DNA of 64,000 nt, from positions 1,860,001-1,924,000 of the forward strand of contig OZ017755.1 in assembly GCA_963969365.1 (NCBI GenBank). Reading direction: 5' to 3'. Positions 24,201 through 35,115 of the stretch are shown here, piece after piece. How positions within the stretch are numbered: position 1 is the stretch's first letter; every line of letters starts with the position of its first letter. The stretch comes from Asterochloris sp. CNOR1. Taxonomy: Eukaryota; Chlorophyta; Trebouxiophyceae; Trebouxiales; Trebouxiaceae. A program made the translations under genes and the position numbers. The notes below the pieces were generated by a model. That model ran no database searches. It worked only from the letters and a program-made list of their open reading frames with translations, and had not been told where the DNA came from.

Positions 24201-26150
24201 CTGTGTGCAATCCTCTGCTCCCTTGCAGGCTTGATCTGCCCGAGAATGAGCTCCCCTGTCTACAGGTGCTCTTTGCAATCTGCCACGAGCAGGAGCCTCT
24301 AGGTGAGATTGAAAAGCTGGCTGGCCAGACCATTGCTCTTCAGACTTCTGCAGCTGGCGGGGTCAGCTGGGAGGTTGTGGAATCTGCAGCAGACGTTGGC
24401 AGTGGCGCAAGCCAGCTAACCAAGGCAGCCAGGCAGAAGCTGCAGGTGGGGCAGGGCTGCCAGGGATGCATACATAGCCACTTCCCACCCACATCAGATG
24501 GCTGTGCTGCTGCCTGGGTCCATCTGTGATGCATGCTGTCAGGGCGGCAGGCAGGCTTGACTGCTTACCTGCACCTGCAGGTCAAAGTGCCCAAGTGGTG
24601 CGGCCAGTATGTTGTTGGCATGGATGGCTACAGGGGTGGCGTGGTGGGGGCCAAGTCCAAGAATCTTGCCGGTGGGACACCCTCCTCGCAGCTCAGCTTG
24701 AGCAAGCCATTGCCAAGGCCCAAAACATGCTGGCCTGGACTGCAGGGCTGCGAGGGAAACTACCACCAGCAATAAATTTGCCCCCATCTGTGACTGTGCC
24801 ATTTGGGACGTTCGAAGAGATTATGGGGATGTCTGAGAATGACAGCTTGCTCAAAGAGCTGGATTCCGCAGTGAAGAACATTCCTGAGGAGCGCGCTGTG
24901 GAGGCACTATCTAAGTGCAGGGAGATCGTCATGCGGGTCAGCCACCTCTGCCTGTTGCTGCAGCCCCTGAACCATCCTCAGGAGCCCTGTGAGATGGGCG
25001 TGCCCTGCCGTTCCTTGCCTGTACAGCACTGCATGCACAGCAAGATCAATGCACTCCGGTCCACTGTCACTTCACTACACTTGCCATGCTGTGCAGGTCC
25101 AGCTGCCTGAGCAGTTCAAGCAGGTTGTCTGTGAGGCAATTGAGGCTGCAGCCATCCCGGTCCCCAAAACAGAAGAGCGCTGGGAGCAGGCAGCACACGC
25201 TTTGAAGGTCAGGTCTGAGCATACGGGCCTCATAGGCACTCTGACAGTGCTTTCTAAACAGATTGCTGCCCCGACCGTGACCGTACCTCCCTCTGTCTGG
25301 GATTAGGCTTTCTAGCATGTCCTGCAGTTGCACAAGCATTGTGCTCAGTCTTGATGTGCCACCCCTGCAGAGTGTGTGGGCCTCCAAGTACAACGATCGT
25401 GCTTTCCTATCCATGAAGAAAGTTGGCCTCAACTTCCTGGACCTTCGTATGGCGGTGCTTGTGCAGCGCGTAGTTCCGGCAGCATATGCTTTTGTCATCC
25501 ACACCGAGAACCCCACCAATGGAAACAAGGATGAGATCTTTGCTGAGCTGGTCATTGGACTAGGGGAGAGCATTGTCTCAGGCATGGTGCCGGGCTCAAG
25601 TCTCAGCTTTGTGGCCAAGAAGGGCAACCTAGACAAGCCAGAGGTGGGTGCGCTGCTCCCACAGTATGCTTTGCATTGCCTGCCTATTGCGCATGTTGCA
25701 GTGTACAGCTGAGAGCTACAGTGTCTGGCTCCATGTGTTGCAGATAGTCATGTTCCCCTCCAAGGGCGACGGCATGTTCGTGTGTGAATCCCTGATCTTT
25801 CGCAGCGACAGCAATGGCGAGGACCTGGAGGGCTACGCAGGTGCTGGCCTGTATGACTCAGTCACCATGGACCCAACTGTTGTCAAAAAGGTGGACTACA
25901 ATAGCGACAGGTGAGCGTACACCGTGGGTGTGAGCCTGTCGGGCTTCTGTGGCAACATGAACGTGCCGCCACCAATTCATTCATTGCGTACAGGCTGATC
26001 ACAGACAGCCAGTTCTGTCTGGACCTCATGCAGCGTGTTTGCAAGGCAGGCATGGCAATTGAAGAAGCTCTTGGTAGTGCACAAGACATCGAAGGTGCCG
26101 TTGAGGAAAATGGCGCCATAACAGTGGTGCAGACAAGGCCTCAAATGTGA
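18285..26150 (+). CDS. GWD1: Alpha-glucan, water dikinase, chloroplast starch-phosphorylating enzyme
   Basis: Transfers the beta-phosphate of ATP to C6 of starch glucosyl units via a phosphohistidine, opening granules for degradation in the plastid. Twenty-six exons add to about 1,450 aa (plant GWD1 is about 1,400). Exon 1 (18285-18367) gives a basic, Ser-containing start (MNAFRIRGQNHLIAG) that could begin a transit peptide; an in-frame stop lies upstream. Two CBM45 starch-binding modules follow: LILHWGV with ALQTPF (18793-18983), then AMVLHWGV with DWLLAPDDI (20785-21324). The phosphohistidine domain has the catalytic His in VLSHVSVRARN (codon at 24162-24164). The C-terminal ATP-binding domain (24581-26150) includes GAKSKNLAG, VPAAYAFVIHT and SDSNGEDLEGYAGAGLYDS, ending VQTRPQM. 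The intron after 19457 uses a GC donor. The gene appears intact. Confidence 0.93.
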
Positions 26151-26359
26151 AGCTGCCAGTTGCATCCCAGCGATTGAGGGCAGCATTTATGGGCGCTTGA
26201 AAGCATGCGCAAAAGTGAAATCGACTTCTTAAATCTGTTCAGTGACTCAAACCAGTTGCCTCGTTGAACGACTTGTTTCGGGATGGTAGTAGAGGTAGAC
26301 AGCATCACTGAATGTGTTCTTTGCGTGCTTCATGCGTATCTGTGTGGCTTGTTGCAAGC

Positions 26360-26595
26360 TGTGGCCCAGGGGTTACATGGTTGCTATGGACTTGGGCCCC
26401 AAGGCCATGTACAAGGGTGTCAGGACTTCATGAGGTGTGACAAGTATGAGAGGTCTCCTGGTGAAGTGAACAAAGTGCTACATATACCATGTTATTATTA
26501 TAATATTATAACGTAAAGCTCATGGAAGGTTCTGGCAGGTGCAGTAGAAGTGTCTGGCAGGTCTGGTAGGTTCTAGTAGGTAGCTGTGTGCTACA
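26360..26595 (-). mobile_element. Solo LTR of the gag-only element family, with 5-bp target duplication
   Basis: A full LTR in minus orientation (plus strand starts TGTGGCCCAGG and ends GTGCTACA), flanked by perfect CAAGC repeats at 26355-26359 and 26596-26600. The duplication shows a genuine insertion followed by LTR-LTR recombination. It sits about 210 bases after the GWD stop codon. Confidence 0.9.
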
Positions 26596-26611
26596 CAAGC
26601 AGTGCAGTTGA

Positions 26612-26884
26612 ACCTTTCAAGGACCCAAGGTGACCCAACAGAAGTGGCTGACTGCTTGCGGCTTATGTCTTTACTTTGCATCTGCAATCCATGTTCGATA
26701 CCTACGTCGCACGAAGCAGGAACCAGGTGAGCAGGCTGCTTCTGGTGGCTCTTCTGATGACAGCATGCTGGGATCGAGCCCATCTTCCATGCTAAACGTG
26801 CAGCAGCAGCCTGATGATCAACAATCCGCCGTCAGGAGGGTCCCCAGGCGCAATCATGATTTGCAAGGGGCCCCTTATCAGTAG
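26612..26884 (+). CDS. Possible 3' exon of an unknown small protein
   Basis: An open frame without its own early ATG. It encodes a hydrophobic segment (LTACGLCLYFASAIHV), then a basic stretch YLRRTK, a Ser/Gly-rich linker, and a Gln/Arg-rich tail ending in a TAG. This reads like the C-terminal end of a membrane protein, but no family is recognised. The solo LTR at 26360-26595 lies directly upstream and may have separated it from earlier exons. Chance is not excluded. Confidence 0.25.
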   Translation, partial: TFQGPKVTQQKWLTACGLCLYFASAIHVRYLRRTKQEPGEQAASGGSSDDSMLGSSPSSMLNVQQQPDDQQSAVRRVPRRNHDLQGAPYQ

Positions 26885-27764
26885 AACGTCGCAGCTAACG
26901 GCGCGATGAAGTCGCCGTCTCACGCCAATCCAGCCAGCAACACCTCATAGCGCTGCTACTTTGATACTACCAATATTACGCTCAGAAGCGAAGAGGGTCT
27001 TACTGACCCAATGGTAGCCTTGGCGCAAAGGATGCTATACTACCCTGATTTGCCAGACGCGAGTCGTACCTGCTGCATGAGGCTCTTCTAGGCTGAGGTT
27101 TGTTTGAGGCCTGAGCCCTGCCGAAATCTGCAAGCCATCTGCTTTGACTTCATGCCACATCGGATCTTTGCATGACGCGCACGGTGGTCGTGTTTCGAGC
27201 AGGCTGCCCTCATTGGCTTGTCGAGGCCGCCAGTTCGAAGGCAATATCCCGAGCCGCCGCACCTTGAGACCTAGGCATCAGTTGAGGAGCACAGAATGGA
27301 AGGGGAAGTGCGTCTGTCAGCGACTCCGCGTCGTCAGTCCCAGATATACCAAAGTGCCGCCGTGAGCTAGTCAGCAGGCACGGCTGACCCTTTGCGGCAC
27401 TCCTTGAGTCTTTAGTAAGAGCCACGAAAAGAGTGAATAGCACAGCTCCGCAGCACGGGCCGACCTTACCTCGGGGCACAAGATGCGCTGGAGGCTCAGA
27501 TGGGCAGCTTGCTGGAGCAGAGGGATGACCCCACTCACCTTGTCCACCCCATCTGTTGGAACGGCTCTGTTCTGCTGGTTTGTTCCCTCTCCTAAACAGC
27601 ATCAGCCTCCTGTGCCCGGATCCGGAAGAGGAGGAAGGGTGTAAATGACAACTCTGAGGCGAAGTAGCAGAGGTACATGCCTCTCAGGAGATATTGCCAC
27701 GTTGGACACCCAGTGAGGCCCGACTCGGCTCAAGATCTCAGGTTCCTGGCACATCCTCGTACAG
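26885..27764. other. Stretch without recognised gene
   Basis: No coding sequence I can support. A 130-codon minus-strand frame (27210-27602) has no recognisable features. Composition is unremarkable. Confidence 0.4.
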
Positions 27765-29149
27765 CTAAGTCACATGAAGACATCACTACCCCTCAGTGAG
27801 GAAACATCATGGGGGGGTCGTGAGGTTTGACTTTCTCAAGTGCAGCCATGTGCCAATCCCTTGTATGGGCTGCCTCCCAGGATGGTCTGGAAGCTATCCC
27901 CAGCTTGCCCCATTTAAAGAGTGCCCGCAAGGCCTCGGTCAAGCGCTATACTTTGCTGGCAGAAGACTGGACATAATTGACAAAGGATGCTGAGGTGCAG
28001 GCTGAAGCCTGTTGTGCTATCTGATAAGTAAAAGGCTGCTTCAATGAGTTGCCTGTATGCAGCAATGGAGACTGGCTCTCGTGATAGCTTTTCACTAAGC
28101 CAGAAGTTTTTTGTTTGACTTTGTTCATGAGCATCTGCGTGGCTCCCTGTGACAGCTAAGCATCATATCAGGCAGGAAGAGGCGCAAGCCAGGTGTGCAG
28201 GCAGCAAAATTGATCGGCCATGTGTTGTTCACCGGGCCATCACATTTGATCATGTACTTTGCTCAACTCGACTGCTGAGACGATGGCTTCTCCATGCAGC
28301 ACCAGTAGAGGAACCAGAAGAGGAATGTTTTGATGTGGACCTCCGGGCAATGCCATGCGAATGATCTGCTGCCAGCCCTGAGGGGCCTGCTGCACATCAG
28401 CCGCTCTCCCTGGTGCAGCTGAGCCCTGCTGCACGGCGGCAGGCAGATGCCCTCCTGGCTACCAGCAGGCCGTGCCTGCATGTAACCAACGCCTATTGGC
28501 GTAAACAGAGGAGGTCTGCTGCCAGGCGCAGAGCTGACCTGGACGACCACTCAGGCGGTTACGATGCTTGGGAGTACCCCCCTAATGCTCTTCAGGGCAC
28601 CCATCAGGAGCGCATTGAATAAGCAGATGCCAACTGGCGTCAAACTCTGCCAGAGTCAGCGGCTTGCGTCAGCACAGCGGCTTGACGCCAGCAGGGAGGC
28701 TGCAAAGCAGGCAGTGCTGGCTGCTGTGCAGGCAGACATAGACAATGTCGTCCACACAGATGCCTGCTGTCACATCAGGCAACAATTCAGCCATGAGCCT
28801 GAACACCAAGGCAGGCGGTCGCATCAGGGAGGCAGCCGGGAGCAGGTGCAGCAGCAGCAGAACAGTGAAGGGCTTGCTCATGCTGCTGCAACGGCAGTGA
28901 GGAGTCAGGGCAAGGCAGTGCGCAATGTGGGCCTCGCCGTGACAGACGGCGAGGTGCAGCTGCGCAGCTTCAGCTGCGCTTGCTGTGATGTCTGGAACGT
29001 GATGCCAGAGGCTGTGGCCTACCAGCGGTGGCGGCATGTTGTGCGACCGCTCGAGGACCCAGATGAGCTGGCAGCACACTTGCAAAAGATTGCTGCACAG
29101 CCAGGTAACTCCATTGCCTTCTTGACTTGAGCTGCCAGGCAGTGGCCCT
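27765..29149 (+). pseudogene. KDZ-like transposon copy A (cysteine-cluster protein), broken
   Basis: Begins near a CAGCTAAGTCACATG terminus also seen in copies B and D. The coding part (about 28165-29130) matches copy B: a basic start region (GRKRRKPG), an acidic EEPEEE segment, RRADLDDHSGGYDAWEYPP, and the cysteine cluster FSCACCDVWNVMPEA. The usual ATG is changed and the frame is interrupted (UAA after HQERIE near 28620), so it is inactive. The segment after VMPEAVA differs from copy B because the CAPATP...FADQLLWFFHHL part is missing. The match ends where a Copia LTR begins at 29150. The KDZ assignment rests on the Cys cluster pattern (clearer in copy B) and is inference. Confidence 0.5.
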
Positions 29150-29407
29150 TGTTGAAGGATTGGCTGTGGCTGGCTAGCAAATGTGTTACAGAAGTGAAGT
29201 GTGTGTGCGGCCCAAGGCCCTTATATACACTGGTCAACGGTCAAGCATATTAGTTCATGGAAGCTGCTATGAGTTAATGTGAAGGCTCCAGAAGAGTCTG
29301 TTCCAGAAGCTTCTTGAACATGCAGGGTAGATTGCAGATTGTTCTTGACCAGTGTGGGACACTCTCACAGACTGGACTGGCATGTCTGGTCTGACTGCCT
29401 CTCAACA
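29150..29407 (-). mobile_element. Lone Copia-family LTR
   Basis: A 258-base LTR in minus orientation, bounded by TGTTGA and TCAACA, matching the LTRs of the element at 45935-50514. The flanking five bases do not match each other, so it has been rearranged or recombined with another copy. It interrupts KDZ-like copy A at its 3' side. Confidence 0.85.
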
Positions 29408-30309
29408 GGAAGCTTCTGGCAGGTGCAGTAGAAGTGTCTGGCAGGTCTGGTAGGTTCTAGTAGGTAGGTGTGTGCTACACCCGAGGCCAGGTGCAAGGGT
29501 GTCAGGAATTCATGAGGTGTGTAGAGTGTGTGGACTGTCAGGAGTGGAGCCAAGGAGTGCTATATGTACTATGACAATTTCAAATGACTTTCTTTTGTGA
29601 AGCTCATGGAAGGCTCTGGCAGATGCAGTGGAAGGCTCTGGCAGGTCTAGTAGGTTCCAGTAGGCAGCTGCATGCCGCATCTTTTGTAGCACACAGTTTC
29701 CTACTAGAACCTACCAGACCTGCCAGACACTTCTACTGCACCTGCCCGAAGTTTCCACTGCACCTGCCAGAACCTTCCATGAGCTTACCTTTATAGATAA
29801 TGATAATGGTTGGTATATATAGCACTCTGTTCACCTTGCTAGGTGTGGCCCAGGGGTTACATGGTTGCTGTGGACTTGCGCCCTGAGGCCAGGTAGAAAG
29901 ATGTGAGGTGTGTGAAGTGTGAGAGGTCTCCTAGCAAGGTGAACAGAGTGCTATATATACCATATTGTTATCATTATCTATAAAGTAAGCTCATGGAAGG
30001 TTCTGGCAGGTGCAGTGGAAACTTCTGGCAGGTGCAGTAGATGTGTCTGGCAGGTCTGCCAGAAGTTTCCACTGCACCTGCCAGAACCTTCCATGAGCTT
30101 CCCTTTATAATAATAATATTAAATATGGTATATATAGCACTCTGTTCACCTTGCTAGCAGACCTCTTCACACACCTCACATCCTTGTACCTGGCCTCAGG
30201 GCCCAAGTCCATAGCAACCATGTAACCCCTGGGCCACATTACACACCTCACATCTTTGTACCTGGTCTCAGGGGCCAAGTCCATAGCAACCATGTAACCC
30301 CTGGGCCAC
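29408..30309. repeat. Cluster of gag-only-family LTR pieces in alternating orientation
   Basis: In order: a minus-strand piece (29408-29481); about 200 bases of related but diverged sequence; a plus-strand piece from about 29694 to 29842; a nearly full minus-strand LTR (29843-30052); a plus-strand LTR piece (30053-30233); and a short plus-strand tail (30235-30309). Adjacent opposite copies make long imperfect inverted repeats. The cluster probably grew by nested insertion and recombination. Confidence 0.75.
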
Positions 30310-30755
30310 ATAGGTCCTTGTGGTCATTCACGTGCTCATCGATGCTTCCTGAAAGGCAGGGTGTTCTTCATGAGAGAACACATCGGGAGCTGTGCATCGC
30401 ACCAGGTAGCCCCTTCCAGTAGCCATCACCCACTAGGCGTGCAAAACGACCTTTGCAGCTTTGGTACTGGCTTTCTTGCAGCTCAACCTCTACTTCAGCA
30501 GCACAACTCAGGGGCTCGGGCCTGACTGTGTTGGCGGTGAGCTGAGAGGCTGCTGTTGACTAGGCCTGCCGGAAGCTGTCGTTGCCCCTTGGCAACGTGC
30601 CCGGCTGCCTTGTCTCGCCAGGCATCTGACAGCACCTAGGACTTAAGTCGAAGCAGGTTGCCCTGGCCGAGGCACCCTTGGTGCCTTGGGCAACCCCAGT
30701 TTGCACCTTGCTCCGTACCTTTACATTCCACTGCAGCCAAGTCAGGGTGGCCAGC
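30310..30755. other. Stretch without recognised gene
   Basis: No coding sequence or repeat that I can support between the LTR cluster and the satellite. The base composition resembles the surrounding DNA. Confidence 0.4.
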
Positions 30756-31416
30756 AGCTGAGCTCAGAATCATGCAGCCTGCCAGATGGAATGCTGTGCA
30801 ACTCCTCATGTTTTTCCGGGCGTCTCACAATATGACAGCTCTAAGCCTTTGTCTGAGCATGAACACCGATTCAGCTGCTCAAACTCAGCACAACAGCTCC
30901 CTATGATGCCCAGACATGATGGCTAGAAGCTGGGCTCAGGACAATGCAGCATGCCAGATGGAATGCTGTGACACTTCCCATGTTCTCCCGGGCATCGCAC
31001 AATAGGAGAGCTCTTAAGCCTTTGTCTGAGCATGGACACCGATTCAGCTGCTCAAACTCAGCACAACAGCTCTCTATGATGCCCAGACATGATGGCTAGA
31101 AGCTGGGCTCAGGACAATGCAGCATGCCAGATGAAATGCTGTGTCACCGTTTCGTGGCCCATGGGTTACATGGTTGCCATGGACTTCGGCCCTGAGGCTA
31201 TGTACAAGGGTGTGAGGTGTGTGAAGTATGAGAGGACTCTTGGTGAAGTGAACAAAGTGCTATATATACCATGTTATAATTATAATATACAACGTAAAGC
31301 TCATGGAAGGTTCTGGCAGGTGCAGTAGAAGTGTCTGGCAGGTCTGGTAGGTTCTAGTAGGCAGCTGTGTGCTACACTTTTCATGTTTTCCCGGGCGTCT
31401 CACAATATGACAGCTC
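30756..31416 (+). repeat. Satellite-like tandem repeat, period about 172 bases, interrupted by an LTR
   Basis: Units begin at 30756, 30928 and 31101 (AGCTGNGCTCAG...). Each contains GCCAGATGGAATGCTGTG and TTTGTCTGAGCATG landmarks. The third unit is split by an LTR (31155-31376), resumes with CATGTTTTCCCGGGCGTC, and is cut at 31417 by a Copia LTR. A diverged copy on the other strand lies at about 63270-63395. Confidence 0.8.
31155..31376 (-). mobile_element. Lone LTR of the gag-only family, inserted in the satellite
   Basis: Minus orientation, ending GTGTGCTACA on the plus strand. The flanks (CGTTT / CTTTT) may be a decayed target duplication. Comparison with the two uninterrupted satellite units shows where it entered. 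Confidence 0.8.
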
Positions 31417-31674
31417 TGTTGAGAGGCAGTCAGACCAGACATGCCAGTCCAGCCTGTGAGAGTGTCCCACACTGGTCAAGAACATTCTGCAATCTACCCT
31501 GCATGTTCAAGAAGCTTCTGGAACAGACTCTTCTGGAGCCTTCACATCAACTCATAGCAGCTTCCATGAACTAATATGCTTGACCGTTGACCAGTGTATA
31601 TAAGGGCCTTGGGCCACACACACACTTCACTTCTGTAACACATTTGCTAGCCAGCCACCGCCAATCCTTCAACA
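31417..31674 (+). mobile_element. Lone Copia-family LTR truncating the satellite
   Basis: A full 258-base LTR, TGTTGA to TCAACA, plus orientation. Its left edge cuts the third satellite unit. On the right it abuts a piece of the gypsy-element LTR, so its original flank is gone. Confidence 0.85.
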
Positions 31675-34130
31675 ATAAGAAAGGAAAATCAAGGAAGGTT
31701 CTAGCAGGTGCAGTGGAAGCTTCTGATAGGGTTAAAGGGTCTAGAAGGCAGCAGTGTGCTGCAACCTTCCTCTTGGCCCACTCCACAGAGGAGAGGCTCT
31801 GAGCCGCAATGAGGATGTCGTCGACGTAGACCAGCAGATGGATTGTGTCTTCTTTGCTGTGGTAGCTGAAGAGGCCAGGGTCAGCTTCTGACTCTGTGAA
31901 GCCAATGGCCTCCAGCTCCTGCTTCAGGCGAGCATGCCACTGCCGCGGAGCTTGGCGCAATCCGTACAGAGCGCGGTGCAGGTGGCAGGCCAAGTTGCCG
32001 GGTCTTCCTTGTAGCCAGGTGGCTGTTGCAGGTAGATGTCCTCCTCACTGGTGCCGTTGAGGAAGGCTGTTTTGATGTCCAGCTGGTGCAGCTCCAGGTC
32101 CTCAGCCGCCACAATTGCCAGCAGTGTCCTCAGCGTGGCGTACTTGCTGACTGGTGCAAAGACCTCATCGAAGTCGATGCCTTCACGTTGTCTGTAGCCC
32201 TTGGCCACCAGCCGTGCCTTGTAGCACTCTGCTCCGCCGTTGGCTGCTGTCTTCACTTTGAAGACCCACTTGACTGGGATGGCTTGAAGACCAGGTGGTA
32301 GCTCCTCCAGCGTCCAGGTATTGTTTGCCATGAGAGAGGCAATCTCCTCGTCCATGGCTTGCTGCCACTGCTCCGCTTCCTCTGAGGCCATAGCTTCTTC
32401 GTAGGTGTCTGGCTCCATGAGGGTGGCTGACGTGGCGTTTGCTGTGTCACACTTGGAGCTGAAGCTGGCGTTGGCTCCAGCAGCAGTTGGCTGCTTCCAC
32501 CATTCAGATGGCGGGCGTGGGGCTCTGGTGGATCGGCGCAGAGTGGTCTGAGGCTGAGGTGCTGGTGGTTGGTCTGAGTCTGGCGGCTCCTCTGGCAACT
32601 CCTGATGCACCAGCACTTGCTCCTCTTGAGCCATTGGGCCCACGCTTGGCGGCACCAATGTCTCTGCCATGCTGCCTGATGGAGCAGCATGTGGGCCCAA
32701 AGTTGAACTTGGTGCCCCGCCCAGTTGCCGTGGTGATGGAGAACAGGTTGGCGGCTGCTGTTGGGATGTAGAGAACACCCTTCAGCACAATGGTTGCTCT
32801 GTCTGTCTCAAGAGAGCATCGCCCATGGCCTGGGCCTCGCCAATGGTGCCATTGGCAAAGCAGACCGTGATGTTGCGGTCTGCTGCCCTGACGTTGCTGA
32901 GCAGGTCCTTGTTGCCTGTGATGTGGTTGGATGCTCCTGAGTCCAGCACCCAGTCCATGTCCCAGTTGACGACTGTGGCCCCCATGGCAGCCACGTTGCG
33001 GTGGCCACTGTCTCCCATGCTGGGATTGGGGCCACTGGGGCTCCAGCGTGCCCAGCTGTGCCCTCTCTGCTCGTCCCGCTTCTTCTTCTGACACTCTGCC
33101 TTGAGGTGTCCCCGCTTGCCACAGTACCAGCACTCCTTGGCATTGCCTGAGCTGCCAGTGCCAGCTCTGTGCTGTGGCTTGCTGGCCTTGTTGGTGAAGA
33201 GGGCACGGTTGTCAGCCCTTTCTCCGCCGCCCAGTCGCTGCTCTGCTTGCAGCAGCTTGGCCAGCACGGCCCCCAGCTCCAGCTTGCTATCTGTAATCTC
33301 CAGGACAGCCACGACGGTGTCAAACTCCCTGGGCAGCCCAGCCAGGATGCACATGATGAGCTCCTGATCCTCCACAGTGTGGCCAGCAGCCAGCAGCTGA
33401 TCCCGCATGTCTGTGGCCCGGTTCACGTACTGGACCAGAGGCTCATGGGGCTCCTTGCGTAGGCTGTTGAGCTCTCTCTTGAGGTGTAGCTGCCTTGCTG
33501 TGCTCTTGGCTTGGTAGACTGCCTCCAGCTTCTGCCAAGCCTCTGCTGCTGTCGTTGCCTTGGACAGCATATGTAGGTGGTGGTCCTTGACGTGGAGAGA
33601 CAGCTGAGCCAGTGCCTTCTCGTCTGTTCCAGCCTTGGGCTCACCCTGCCCAGACACAGCGTCCCAGAGGTCCTTGATGGTGAGGAAGGCCTTCATCTTG
33701 ACGCTCCATACAGCATAGTTGTCTGTGTCCAACTTGTCAATGTCCACATTGGTCATCTTGGTCCCAGGTGTAGTCTTGCCTTCCTTTGCTGTGCCCACTC
33801 CTCTGGTGGTTGGCTCCTTAAGGCAGAGACGGCTTCTGTGGCTAGCAGCCGGCGAGGACTGGGCCCATAACCTGTTGAAGGATTGGCGGTGGCTGGCTAG
33901 CAAATGTGTTACAGAAGTGAAGTGTGTGTGTGGCCCAAGGCCCTTATATACACTGGTCAACGGTCAAGCATATTAGTTCATGAAAGCTGCTATGAGTTGA
34001 TGTGAAGGCTCCAGAAGAGTCTGTTCAAGAAGCTTCTTGAACATGCAGGGTAGATTGCAGAATGTTCTTGACCAGTGTGGGACACTCTCACAGGCTGGAC
34101 TGGCATGTCTGGTCTGACTGCCTCTCAACA
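31675..34130 (-). mobile_element. Copia (Ty1/copia) fossil, partial, broken
   Basis: Parts present, reading minus: the 5' LTR (34130-33873), a half-tRNA primer site just inside it, a gag region with the zinc knuckle CWYCGKRGHLKAEC, the start of the protease region (DSGASNHIT), and part of reverse transcriptase including YVDD. Most of the integrase region and the 3' LTR are not represented. At the left edge, 31678-31763 is a piece of the gypsy-element LTR. Sequence is close to the other Copia copies here, so it is fairly young. It is clearly broken. Confidence 0.85.
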
Positions 34131-34897
34131 CTCATCTACTCCAAGTCCCCTGAGGAGCACGCGCAGCATGTGGAGGCTGTGCTCAGTGCCTTGGAGCGGC
34201 ACCACCTCTACGCCAAGGCCTCCAAGTGCCAGTTCGGCATGGCTGAGCTGGACTTCCTTGGCCACACCATCAGCGGGGCAGGCATCAAGGTGGACGCAAG
34301 GAAGGTGAAGGCCATTCATGATTGGCCTGACCCCTCAGACGCCCACCAACTCCGGTGCTTTCTGGGCCTCGCGGGCTTCTACCGGCGCTTTGTCAACAGG
34401 TTCTCCCACATAGCAGCGCCACTGACCAACATCACCGGGGCCAAGGCAACTTGGCGATGGAGCGAGGTGTCCAAGATGATTCACTGCTCCCCAACGCGCA
34501 AGACAGTCACTGGTCCTGGCCTGGCCGACCTTGTCATCAACAATGTCTTCCGTTACCATGGACTACCACGCATCATCATCTCAGACAGAGACCCCCGCAC
34601 AACCAGCAACTTCTGGCGAGCCCTCTTCAACATCCATGGCAACCAACCTGAGGGTGTCCACCGCCTTCCACCCTCAGACTGATGGCCAGACGGAGCGTGC
34701 CAACCGCACCTTGGAGGAGATGCTGAGGGCGTTTGTCAACCGCCGCCCAGACCTCCATGCCATCACTGGCACCTTCCAACACAACCTTATGGAGCGCATC
34801 AAATCGGCCTACGAAGGCGACACCTACCTGGAGGAGAGTGGAAGGCAAGTGCTTGAGGAGTTGGACGGCGTCTGGCGCAAGGAGGGTGCAGTCTACG
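34131..34897 (+). mobile_element. Rearranged gypsy-element fragment in opposite orientation to its neighbour
   Basis: Plus-strand pieces of reverse transcriptase and integrase regions almost identical to the chromovirus at 34898-39738 but in a different order. It lies between a Copia LTR on the left and the gypsy LTR on the right. It is a fossil mosaic, recent by its similarity, and not functional. Confidence 0.8.
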
Positions 34898-35103
34898 TGT
34901 GGCCTCGCTTACAGCGTACGGTGGACGGTGGGCTCTGAGACGGTGTTCAAAGGTGTCAAGGAATGTTGGTGAAGTGCCAGAGTGCTATATATACTCTCAT
35001 ATTATTATAATAGAAAGAAAGGAAAATCAAGGAAGGTTCTAGCAGGTGCAGTGGAAGCTTCTGATAGGGTCTGGTAGGGTCTAGAAGGCAGCAGTGTGCT
35101 GCA
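34898..35103 (-). repeat. 3' LTR of the chromovirus
   Basis: Paired with 39533-39738; plus strand begins TGTGGCCTCGC and ends GTGCTGCA. It contains a TATATATA box. Confidence 0.9.
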
Positions 35104-35115
35104 TCCTTCCCCCCT

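Noticed and set aside
28564-29130. Candidate novel host gene on the plus strand
   Set aside because: It recurs in copies B and C with shared leaders and termini and is broken here, so it is a mobile-element remnant, not a host gene.
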